Source: Azospirillum thermophilum (GTDB lineage Bacteria; Pseudomonadota; Alphaproteobacteria; Azospirillales; Azospirillaceae). From it: a stretch of DNA of 64,000 nt. The translations under genes were made by a program, and so were the position numbers. Of the stretch, positions 55,023 through 64,000 are shown in pieces. How positions within the stretch are numbered: the first letter of the stretch is position 1; every line of letters begins with the position of its first letter. The stretch spans positions 124,001 to 188,000 of the forward strand of contig NZ_CP029357.1 of NCBI RefSeq assembly GCF_003130795.1. The letters are read 5' to 3'. The notes under the pieces are model-generated. The model made no database searches. It saw only the letters and a list, made by a program, of their open reading frames with translations, and was not told the origin of the DNA.

Positions 55023-57283
55023 CCATCCATCTGTCCGCACTCGGCTGGATCGACGAGGCGCCCTTCGGCAACCGGCTGCGCTGGCACTATCCCATGGAGG
55101 AGGTGACGGCCGAGGGGCGCTATGTCGGGTTGCCGAAGACCCTGGTCGTCGAACGGGCGCCGCTCGACTCCCGCGACCTCTACCGGACGCGGGAGACCTC
55201 CCTCGCCTATCCCTCGGACTGGTGGGACCGGCTGGGCGACGTCGCCGTTGCCGGCTTCCTTCCCCCCTTCGCCCATGCGCTGCCCGGTCCGGTCCAGGCG
55301 GTGAGCTTCCTGTGGGAGGGCAGCGCGGGCCGCATCCTGATCCGCGACCGGACGACCGGCAGCGCCGCCTTCGACAGGACCGTCTCCAACGGCGACATCG
55401 TCTATGCCGAGGGAACCGGCCTCGACACGGTGCTGGTCTTCGCCGTCTGGGGAACCCTGCGCAATCTGCGGGTGCTCGACCTGTTCCGCGACCGCGGCCT
55501 GCGTTTCGAGCCGATCGCCGAGATCGCGGTGGAGGCGAGCTTCGGCGTCGGCCTCGGATCCGTCGCCCCGCGCTACGACCAGCCGCCCACCCTGTCGTCC
55601 GGGGAATGGGAGGAACTGCGGCAGGCGGCGGCCGAGGCGATGACCGCAACGCCTGCGGCGGCGCCGGCGGGGGAACCGACCGCCTGGGGCCGGCTGGCCC
55701 TGCTGCTCGGCCTGCGCTGGGAGTTCGCGCTTCTCGCCGGCTTCGCCTTCTTCGACGGGCCGCGCCGCGACCGCAGCGAGCTCGACCGGCTGTCCGACGA
55801 CATCCTGGCAAAGCCGCCCGCCGGCATGGTGGCCTACCGCGTGGTCGACCGCGAGGGGAGCGGCGGGATCAGCAACCTCGTGGTCTGCCCGCCCTGGACG
55901 GCGACGCCGCTGTCGCCACCGGCTCCCCCCCACTATTCGGGAGCGGAGGTCCGGCTGCGCGAGCGCCGCTCGCCGCTGCCGGGCGGCTTCGACCTTGCCG
56001 CCCATGCCTCGCTCAAGGCCTTCTCCCCGGTCATGGAGGTGGAGGAGGAGTACCGGGTCCGTGCGACGCTGTCCTGGCAGCAGGCCGATCCCCAGGCGAT
56101 CGGGGTCGAGGTCGAGGAGGCGGTGAGCGCCAGCCCGGCCACCGGGGCGCCCGGCCGCAGGACCAGCTTCCTCAGCCGGACCCGCCGGCCGGGCGCCCCG
56201 GTCCTGCAGGGATCGGTCTCCCGGAATCCCGACGTCGTCTTTCCCGACGTCACCCTGCAGGCGCGTGTCCGCGCGCAGGACGGCTGGGACCGCGTGAGCG
56301 ACTTTTCCGGCTGGGGACCGGCGGTCAATCCCGTGCTGGTGCACGAACCGGCACCCCCGCCGCTGGAAACCGCCCGCCATGACGCCGGCACCACCCGGAT
56401 CCGGCGCGCGGCGGGTCGCGAGGGGATTGCGGACTGGCAGCCGGATCCCCTGGTCGCGCGGGCCGGCGGGCAGGTCTTCGTCTACCGCCGCGCCGCGTCG
56501 CCCCGTACCGCCGACGTGACGGTCGGGATGCCGGTCGAGATGGCGCCCGGCCGCTACCGGGTGGCCGTCTCCGGCGCCGCCGGCCTCGGCGACTTCGTCG
56601 GCGGGACCCTGTCCGCCGGGGCCTTCACCGAGGCCGTCGTGGCGGCCGGCCCCTCCAGCGTCGATCTCGCCGTGTCTGCGGGCGGACTACCGGACAAGGC
56701 TGCGACGGCCGAGCTGTTCGCGCCCGGTCCGGCCCGGCTGAGCCAGAGCCCGACCCATCCGTCGCTGTGGACCAAGGTCGCGGCCTTCCCGGCCAAGGGC
56801 CTGCCGGAGGAGCTGGCGTTCGCCGATCCCTTGCCGCCGACGCCGGGACTGGCGATCGAGGCCTATACGGTGCGCCTGTCCTATCTCGGCCGGCTGGGGC
56901 CGGCGGGCACCGTCGTCTGCGCCATCCGCCAGCCGGTGGTGCCGCCGGTGCCGCCGCCTTTCGAGGTCCAGGTGCTGGGCATCGACTTCTATCAGCGCAC
57001 GATGCTGAAGCTGCGCTTCACCACCCCGCCCGGCGGCGGCCGCTTCACCGTCTGGTGGGCGCCGGGCACCCTCGGCGCGGCGGAGCTGGCGAAGCGGGGC
57101 AGCCCCGGCAGCTATGGAGCGCAGGAGGCGGCGGGCGGGCTCGTCCTCTACGACGTGCTTCCCCTGCCGCTGCCGCTCCGGATCGACGGACGGGTGACCG
57201 TGGGGGTGCAACGGACCGGGGCGGATGGCACCCGCAGCGACTTCGTCACGCTGCCGGTGACGCTGCCGGCGCTTGTCCCCTAG
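55019..57283 (+). CDS. Large protein of unknown function, coupled to the giant protein
   Basis: A 754-residue protein starting MTIHLSALGWIDEAPFGNRL, at an ATG within the stop of the preceding gene. It contains beta-rich segments that look like immunoglobulin or fibronectin type III folds (EEYRVRATLSW, LQARVRAQDGWDRVSDFSGWGP, AYTVRLSYLGRLGPAG) and a central alanine-rich helix (ELRQAAAEAMTATPAAAP). No signal, membrane segment or known enzyme motif was found. Possibly a structural or surface/extracellular assembly component; this is inference only. Confidence 0.75.
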   Translation: MTIHLSALGWIDEAPFGNRLRWHYPMEEVTAEGRYVGLPKTLVVERAPLDSRDLYRTRETSLAYPSDWWDRLGDVAVAGFLPPFAHALPGPVQAVSFLWEGSAGRILIRDRTTGSAAFDRTVSNGDIVYAEGTGLDTVLVFAVWGTLRNLRVLDLFRDRGLRFEPIAEIAVEASFGVGLGSVAPRYDQPPTLSSGEWEELRQAAAEAMTATPAAAPAGEPTAWGRLALLLGLRWEFALLAGFAFFDGPRRDRSELDRLSDDILAKPPAGMVAYRVVDREGSGGISNLVVCPPWTATPLSPPAPPHYSGAEVRLRERRSPLPGGFDLAAHASLKAFSPVMEVEEEYRVRATLSWQQADPQAIGVEVEEAVSASPATGAPGRRTSFLSRTRRPGAPVLQGSVSRNPDVVFPDVTLQARVRAQDGWDRVSDFSGWGPAVNPVLVHEPAPPPLETARHDAGTTRIRRAAGREGIADWQPDPLVARAGGQVFVYRRAASPRTADVTVGMPVEMAPGRYRVAVSGAAGLGDFVGGTLSAGAFTEAVVAAGPSSVDLAVSAGGLPDKAATAELFAPGPARLSQSPTHPSLWTKVAAFPAKGLPEELAFADPLPPTPGLAIEAYTVRLSYLGRLGPAGTVVCAIRQPVVPPVPPPFEVQVLGIDFYQRTMLKLRFTTPPGGGRFTVWWAPGTLGAAELAKRGSPGSYGAQEAAGGLVLYDVLPLPLPLRIDGRVTVGVQRTGADGTRSDFVTLPVTLPALVP

Positions 57284-57511
57284 CTTTCGGCCAGCCCACC
57301 GGGGAAGTCGACCAAGTAATCCCGGGACGCAGGGCGGAGATGTGCGCGCCGGACCGCCTATTCCCGAAGAACAGTGCTGAAACAGGCGAGTTGACTCCCC
57401 CGGTCGCGGCTTCATGCTCGGCTTGCATGACTGGCCGTGAGCGCCCGCAACAGGCGGTGTGACGGACGCCACCGCGGTCATGCTCCCGGAATGGGCCAGG
57501 AGGACAGTCCG

Positions 57512-60451
57512 ATGGCGGTCGAGCGGGTCGAGGGCACCAGCGGCAACGACAGGATCTGGCGGCGGGCAGGGTCGCAGTGGCTCCTGGGGTTCGCCGGCAA
57601 CGACACGTTGGGGCCGGGCAGCGGCACCGACACGGTGGACGGCGGCAGCGGGGACGACCTGCTCTATGGCGGGGACGACGGCGATCCCGACCGGCTGATC
57701 GGCGGGCCCGGCAACGACGCCTTCTGGGTCAACGGGCCGGAAGACACGATCGTCGAATACAGCGGCGGGGGCCGGGACACCGTCCATGCCAGATATGGCT
57801 GGACGCTCGGCGACCATCTGGAAGACCTGACCCTCCAGGAGAAGGGGGCGTCGGCCAACGGCACCGCCACCGGCAACGCCCTGTCCAACCGCCTGACCGG
57901 CAACAGCGGCGACAACGCGCTGTTCGGCCTTCTGGGCAACGACACGCTGATCGGCCTCGACGGCAACGATGCGCTGTGGGGCGGCCGGGACGACGATTCC
58001 CTGGAGGGCGGCGCCGGCAACGACCTGCTCGACGGCGGGTCCGGCAGCGACAGCCTGCGCGGCGGCGCCGGGAACGACACGCTGCGCGCCGGCGACGTCA
58101 TCTCCTGGGATTTCCTGACCGGAGGCCCGGGCGATGATCTCTATTACGTCAGGGGCAGGATCGATCCCTTCGACCACCTCGACTACACGGTGGAGCAGCC
58201 CGACGAGGGGATCGACACCGTCATTTCCGAGGGCTCCTGGTGGCTCAGCGACAACACCGAGAACCTGATCATCCAGGAGGGCGATCCCTATGACGGCCTG
58301 ACCGGGTGGGGCAACGCCCTGTCCAACCGGCTCGTCGGCAGCTCCTACGGCAACTGGCTGCTGGGCAGGGAAGGCGACGACACGCTCGACGGGCTGGGCG
58401 GCGACGACATCCTGCAGGGCAGCGCCGGCAACGACGTCCTTCTCGGCCGGGACGGCATCGACTTCTTCGACGGGGGCTCCGGCGACGATCTGCTTGACGG
58501 CGGCGACGGCAACGACCGTCTCGGCATCAGTCCGGACTTCAACGCCGTCAACACCGGCCGCGACACGCTGATCGGCGGCAAGGGGGACGACGATCTGAAC
58601 GGCGGCGGCACCCCCGGCAAGTCGGACGAGGTGGATTTCGCCGACGCCGGCGACCTGATCATCTTCGAGGCCAAGGACGGCGGCTTCGGGCACGACCGTC
58701 TGGCGGGCTTCAACGATCGCAACGACCTCATCGTCTTCCAGGGTTATCGCCCCGACAGCCTCGACGGTCCGGTGCTCATCTCGGACATCACGCCCTATTC
58801 CCGCTATCCCGGGGCCCTGTCCTGGGTCGCCAACGTCGCGTTCAAGGACGGCTCCACGCTCTACGTCACCGGCATATCGCAGGGCGTGCCGTCCTTCACG
58901 GAGGGCAGCGACTACGTCTTCAGCGAAAGCGGCCGGCCCATTCAGGCGGCGCCGGTGGCCGAGGCCCCGTCGCCCGGCGGTATCGCCGCGGCCGTGCCGG
59001 GCGCCGCCCCGTCCGATCCGGCGGCGGTCGAACGGGTCGAGGGCACCAACGGCAACGACACCATCTGGAGGTCGGCGGGATCGCAATGGATCCTCGGCCT
59101 GGCCGGCGACGACACGCTGGGCGGTGGCGGCGGCACCGACACGGTGGAGGGCGGTGCCGGCAACGACGTGCTCTTCGCCGGCGACGATGCCGTCCCGGAC
59201 CGGCTGGTCGGCGGCACCGGCAACGACAGCTTCTGGGTGAACGGCCCGGAGGACGCCGTCGTCGAGGCGGCGGGCGAGGGCATCGATACCGTCTTCGCCA
59301 GATACGGCTGGGCCTTGGGAGCGAACCTGGAGAACCTGACCCTGCAGGAAAAGGGAGCGGACTCCAACGGGTCGGCGACCGGCAACGGCCTCGGCAACCG
59401 GCTGACGGGGAACGGCGGCAACAACTGGCTGGACGGGCAGGACGGCAACGACACGATCTGGGCGGCGGCGGGCAACGATTCGCTGGAGGGCGGTGCGGGC
59501 AACGACCTGATGGGCGGCGGCCAGGGTATGGACACGCTGCTGGCCGGGACCGGCAACGACACGCTCTATGCCGGCGACGACACGGATATGGACAGCCTGA
59601 TCGGCGGTGCCGGCGACGACGTCTATTGGGTCAACGGCAGCGACACCCGCTTCGATACCTGGACGCCCCAGGACATCATCCGCGAACGGGGCGGCGAGGG
59701 GATCGACACCGTCCATGTCAAGGGCTGGTGGCGGCTCGATGCCAATGTCGAGAACCTGATCGTCCAGGAGCCGGTCCCCGGCGTCTTCAGCGGCGGCCAG
59801 GGGAACGAGCTGGCGAACCGCTTCGTCGGCAGTTCGAGCGAGAACGAGTTCAACGGCGACATCGGCAACGACACGATCAACGGAATGGGAGGAAACGACA
59901 CGCTGTGGGGCGACAGCGGCAACGACGTGATTCTCGGCATGGCCGGCCGGGACATCCTGATCGGGGGATACGGCGACGATCTGCTGGACGGCGGCGATGG
60001 GGACGACCTGCTGGACATCGTCGGCTACGGGACCGAGCCCGCCAGGGCCGGCCACGACACGATCATCGGCGGGCGGGGCAACGACCGCATCGATGCCGGC
60101 GGGTCGCCGTCCGACGGCAACACGGTGAACTTCGCCGACGAGGGCGACCTGTTCCTCTTCGCGCGGGAGGGCGGAGGCTTCGGCGACGACAGCCTGCAAG
60201 GCTTCAACGACGAGACCGACCGGATCGTCTTCCAGGGCTACAGCCACGACGATCTGACCGCCCCGGTCACCGTCACCAAGGTCACGCCGTTCCCGCGCTA
60301 TGCGGACAGCTATTCCTGGACTGCCGAGCTGTCCTTCCGCGACGGCTCCAGGCTCCACGTCACAGGGGTGTCCCAAGGCGCGCCGTCCTTCACCGAAGGC
60401 AGCGACTTCGTGTTCGCCGCCGCCGGGGCCGGCGCCACGCCGTCGCCATGA
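57512..60451 (+). CDS. RTX (hemolysin-type calcium-binding) protein with two tandem modules
   Basis: A 979-residue secreted-type protein made of RTX nonapeptides GGxGxDxLx (GGSGDDLLY, GGAGNDLLD, GGDGDDLLD and many more) that would fold into Ca2+-bound beta-rolls outside the cell. No N-terminal signal, as expected for type I secretion with a C-terminal signal. ATG 57512 follows GGAGG at about 57500. It comprises two copies of a module of about 500 residues. No protease, lipase or adhesion domain is visible. No type I secretion genes are in the window. Confidence 0.9.
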   Translation: MAVERVEGTSGNDRIWRRAGSQWLLGFAGNDTLGPGSGTDTVDGGSGDDLLYGGDDGDPDRLIGGPGNDAFWVNGPEDTIVEYSGGGRDTVHARYGWTLGDHLEDLTLQEKGASANGTATGNALSNRLTGNSGDNALFGLLGNDTLIGLDGNDALWGGRDDDSLEGGAGNDLLDGGSGSDSLRGGAGNDTLRAGDVISWDFLTGGPGDDLYYVRGRIDPFDHLDYTVEQPDEGIDTVISEGSWWLSDNTENLIIQEGDPYDGLTGWGNALSNRLVGSSYGNWLLGREGDDTLDGLGGDDILQGSAGNDVLLGRDGIDFFDGGSGDDLLDGGDGNDRLGISPDFNAVNTGRDTLIGGKGDDDLNGGGTPGKSDEVDFADAGDLIIFEAKDGGFGHDRLAGFNDRNDLIVFQGYRPDSLDGPVLISDITPYSRYPGALSWVANVAFKDGSTLYVTGISQGVPSFTEGSDYVFSESGRPIQAAPVAEAPSPGGIAAAVPGAAPSDPAAVERVEGTNGNDTIWRSAGSQWILGLAGDDTLGGGGGTDTVEGGAGNDVLFAGDDAVPDRLVGGTGNDSFWVNGPEDAVVEAAGEGIDTVFARYGWALGANLENLTLQEKGADSNGSATGNGLGNRLTGNGGNNWLDGQDGNDTIWAAAGNDSLEGGAGNDLMGGGQGMDTLLAGTGNDTLYAGDDTDMDSLIGGAGDDVYWVNGSDTRFDTWTPQDIIRERGGEGIDTVHVKGWWRLDANVENLIVQEPVPGVFSGGQGNELANRFVGSSSENEFNGDIGNDTINGMGGNDTLWGDSGNDVILGMAGRDILIGGYGDDLLDGGDGDDLLDIVGYGTEPARAGHDTIIGGRGNDRIDAGGSPSDGNTVNFADEGDLFLFAREGGGFGDDSLQGFNDETDRIVFQGYSHDDLTAPVTVTKVTPFPRYADSYSWTAELSFRDGSRLHVTGVSQGAPSFTEGSDFVFAAAGAGATPSP
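57518..60436 (+). repeat. Tandem duplication of an RTX module
   Basis: Copy 1 starts at 57518 (VERVEGTSGNDRIW) and copy 2 at 59027 (VERVEGTNGNDTIW), offset about 1,509 bases. Matching landmarks recur in order: VNGPEDTIVE and VNGPEDAVVE, LTLQEKGASANG and LTLQEKGADSNG, and the closing GVPSFTEGSDYVF and GAPSFTEGSDFVF. The linker between is proline/alanine-rich. Copies are clearly diverged, so the duplication is not recent. Confidence 0.85.
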
Positions 60452-60564
60452 CGCGGCCGGTCCGCGTCGTACTTTCGCGCTGGTTGCCCCGGACGGGGGC
60501 TGCGGTTACGCTCGCCCCATAAACAATTGGGCGATCGTACGGAAGATCTGTCCGGGAGGAAACG

Positions 60565-62559
<1,995 letters not shown>

Positions 62560-62574
62560 GGCGCCGCGCTCCGC

Positions 62575-62625
62575 TGCAACACCTGTTGCATGGCCCCTGC
62601 CACAGGCGATGCAACAGGTGATGCG
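62575..62625. promoter_or_regulatory. Probable AcoR enhancer sites / hairpin after acoR
   Basis: TGCAACA-CC-TGTTGCA at 62575-62590 is an interrupted perfect palindrome; a weaker copy TGCAACA-GG-TGATGCG lies at 62610-62625, centres 35 bases apart. The arms CACCTGTTGCAT (62580-62591) and ATGCAACAGGTG (62609-62620) could also pair as a hairpin just after the acoR stop. The 80-130 base distance to the sigma-54 promoter suits enhancer sites. Confidence 0.6.
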
Positions 62626-62702
62626 GCCGCCACAGCCGGCGTCCCCGACGGCTCCCCCGGCAAGGCCTTGGGAGTCCTGGACAGTTCATCAAACGAACAA
62701 TC

Positions 62703-62718
62703 TGGCACGGCAGTTGCT
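62703..62718 (+). promoter_or_regulatory. Sigma-54 promoter of the aco operon
   Basis: TGGCACGGCAGTTGCT, a full match to the -24/-12 consensus with ten bases between GG and GC. Transcription should start near 62730, about 28 bases before acoX. Confidence 0.88.
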
Positions 62719-62757
62719 GATGTACCCCCGAAACGCAGGATCGAGGGAGAGTGCATC

Positions 62758-63810
62758 GTGGCTCCGGTCGTCGGGATCATCGCCAATCCGGTGTCCGCCC
62801 GGGACATCCGCCGGGTCGTCGCCAACGCGGCCGGCCTGCAGATCGCCGACCGCGCCAACATCGTGCTGCGGGTGCTGGCGGCCCTGAAGGCCTGCGGCAT
62901 AGAGGACGCGGTGATGATGCCGGAACAGGGCGGCATCGGCAGCCATGTCGAGCGCGGCCTCACCCGCGCCCGGCTGCGGGGCGAGGCGACCTATCCGGCG
63001 CTGCGCCGCCTGGACATGCCGGTCACCGGCACCGTCGCCGACACCCACCGCGCGGCGGCCGAGATGCGGCGCCTCGGCGTCTCGGCCATCGTCGTGCTGG
63101 GCGGCGACGGCACGCACCGGGCGGTGGTCGCCCATTGCGGCGCCGTGCCGGTCGCCGGCATCTCGACCGGCACGAACAACGCCTTTCCCGAACACCGCGA
63201 GCCGACCATCACCGGGCTCGCCACCGGGCTCGCCGTCACCGGCCTCATCCCGGCCCCGGTGGCCTTCGCCGCCAACAAGCGCATCGACGTCACGGTCAAC
63301 GACGCGGACGAGCCGGAGATCGCCCTGGTCGACGTGGCTCTGGTGACCGAGCGCTATGTCGGCGCCCGCGCGCTGTGGAGGCCCGAGAGCTTCCGCGAGC
63401 TCTACGTCACCTTCGCCGATCCGCAGGTGATCGGCATGTCGGCCATCGCCGGCCTCGTCGAGCCGGTGGAGCGCGGGGAGAGCGGCGGGCTGATGCTGCG
63501 CCTCGCCCCGGCGGACAGCCGGGCGGAGGGCATCGTCCTGCAGGCACCCATCGCCCCCGGCCTGATGGCGCGGATCGGCGTCACCGACTGGCGCCGCATG
63601 CCGGCCGGCGTGCCCTTCCTGCCGGAGGCGAAGGCCGGTTCCATCGCGCTCGACGGCGAGCGGGAGATTTCCTTTTCGGTGCGGGACCGGGTGCGCCTGA
63701 CGCTCCGGGACGAGGCATTCCGCACCGTGGACGTGGGCGGCTGCATGCGGCACGCCGCCCTCAACAGGCTGCTGGCCGGCGTACCCGCGCCGGTCGCCGC
63801 AGCGCTCTGA
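62758..63810 (+). CDS. acoX: AcoX, NAD-kinase-like protein of acetoin catabolism
   Basis: A 350-residue protein of the ATP-NAD kinase-like AcoX group. N-terminal VVGIIANPVSARDIRRVVAN, kinase-type glycine motif IVVLGGDGTHRAV and STGTNNAFPEHREP are the family markers. Its exact biochemical role in acetoin breakdown is unclear. The start is GTG 62758, preceded by GAGGGAGA at about 62743; a longer open frame from 62590 runs through the sigma-54 promoter and is rejected. Confidence 0.92.
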   Translation: MAPVVGIIANPVSARDIRRVVANAAGLQIADRANIVLRVLAALKACGIEDAVMMPEQGGIGSHVERGLTRARLRGEATYPALRRLDMPVTGTVADTHRAAAEMRRLGVSAIVVLGGDGTHRAVVAHCGAVPVAGISTGTNNAFPEHREPTITGLATGLAVTGLIPAPVAFAANKRIDVTVNDADEPEIALVDVALVTERYVGARALWRPESFRELYVTFADPQVIGMSAIAGLVEPVERGESGGLMLRLAPADSRAEGIVLQAPIAPGLMARIGVTDWRRMPAGVPFLPEAKAGSIALDGEREISFSVRDRVRLTLRDEAFRTVDVGGCMRHAALNRLLAGVPAPVAAAL

Positions 63811-63845
63811 CCCCCCTCAAGAACAATCGCATGGGAGAAACGACC

Positions 63846-64000
63846 GTGACCGACAACCCCTATCCGCTGAGCAAGGCGGACCTGCTGCAGGCCTACCGGA
63901 CCATGCGGACGATCCGCGAGTTCGAGGAGCGGCTGCACATCGACTTCGCCAAGGGCGACATCCCCGGCTTCGTCCACCTCTATGCCGGCGAGGAGGCCTG
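63846..64000 (+). CDS. acoA: Acetoin dehydrogenase E1 component alpha subunit (partial, runs off the window)
   Basis: First 51 codons: TDNPYPLSKADLLQAYRTMR, TIREFEERLHIDFAKGDIPG, then FVHLYAGEEA, the typical opening of thiamine-diphosphate-dependent E1 alpha subunits with the helix before the cofactor domain. GTG 63846 follows GGGAGA; an in-frame ATG at 63831 is possible but would leave no ribosome site. Position after acoX identifies it as AcoA rather than pyruvate dehydrogenase. The E1 beta and E2 genes should lie beyond the window. Confidence 0.88.
   Translation, partial: MTDNPYPLSKADLLQAYRTMRTIREFEERLHIDFAKGDIPGFVHLYAGEEA

Noticed and set aside
49377..55811. A minus-strand open frame of more than 2,000 codons opposite the giant-protein genes
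   Set aside because: Translation is an arginine-, alanine- and proline-rich shadow of the plus-strand genes, with no family motifs. Long antisense frames are expected at this GC content.
57650..60100. Tandem repeats resembling a CRISPR array or satellite DNA
   Set aside because: The short repeats are codon-phased GGxGxD units of the RTX protein, without constant direct repeats and unique spacers.
62590..62757. N-terminal extension of acoX from 62590
   Set aside because: This part covers the consensus sigma-54 promoter and palindromes; the GTG at 62758 has a good ribosome site and matches the family start.

Overview
The window is about 70% GC with hardly any non-coding space. Its gene content (hut genes, a split 5-oxoprolinase/carboxylase operon, torCA, a soluble diiron monooxygenase, acetoin genes, RTX protein, many ABC transporters and one-component regulators) points to a metabolically versatile alphaproteobacterium. 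Azospirillum or a close Rhodospirillales relative is my best guess, from overall protein style rather than a marker gene. I saw no rRNA, tRNA, insertion sequence, CRISPR array or replication origin.

Region 1 (about 1-14.5 kb) is a complete five-step histidine degradation system in two halves. hutU-hutH-hutI run leftward and face a GntR/HutC repressor. A decayed GNAT gene follows, then a polar amino acid ABC transporter, a second HutC-like repressor translationally coupled to a 2-oxoglutarate/Fe(II) oxygenase, an SGNH hydrolase, hutG and hutF. Together HutH, HutU, HutI, HutF and HutG take histidine to glutamate, formate and two ammonia. Three short palindromes of the form TGTAYRTACA sit at the regulated starts and suggest one shared regulon.

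Region 2 (14.5-23.9 kb) is a leftward operon of pxpA, a biotin carrier, a biotin carboxylase, pxpB, pxpC and a sugar-type ABC transporter with a TorT-like binding protein, opposite a LysR regulator. It carries the domain set of a urea-carboxylase-like enzyme on separate genes. Region 3 (24-31.2 kb) holds torC-torA (TMAO/DMSO respiration), a chemoreceptor and a LysR regulator. Region 4 (31.5-36 kb) is a CitMHS transporter, two AtuA-family genes and a two-subunit CoA-transferase.

Region 5 (36-48.5 kb) is a propane-monooxygenase-type cluster: prmA, B, C, D, a dedicated GroEL-like chaperonin and a sigma-54 activator on the minus strand. A divergent operon on the plus strand encodes a cytochrome c, a glyoxalase-family protein, a Tat-signal small subunit and a GMC flavoprotein dehydrogenase. 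Two sigma-54 promoters point outward from a shared pair of CTGTC-N9-GACAG sites, so oxygenase and dehydrogenase are probably switched on together.

Region 6 (48.5-64 kb) contains a ParDE module with its operator, a formate/nitrite-transporter family protein, two very large coupled proteins of unknown function (the first frameshifted), a duplicated RTX protein, then acoR-acoX-acoA with a clear sigma-54 promoter. The last gene runs off the window. Three separate frameshifts each look like one missing G or C in a short homopolymer, so some may be sequence errors.
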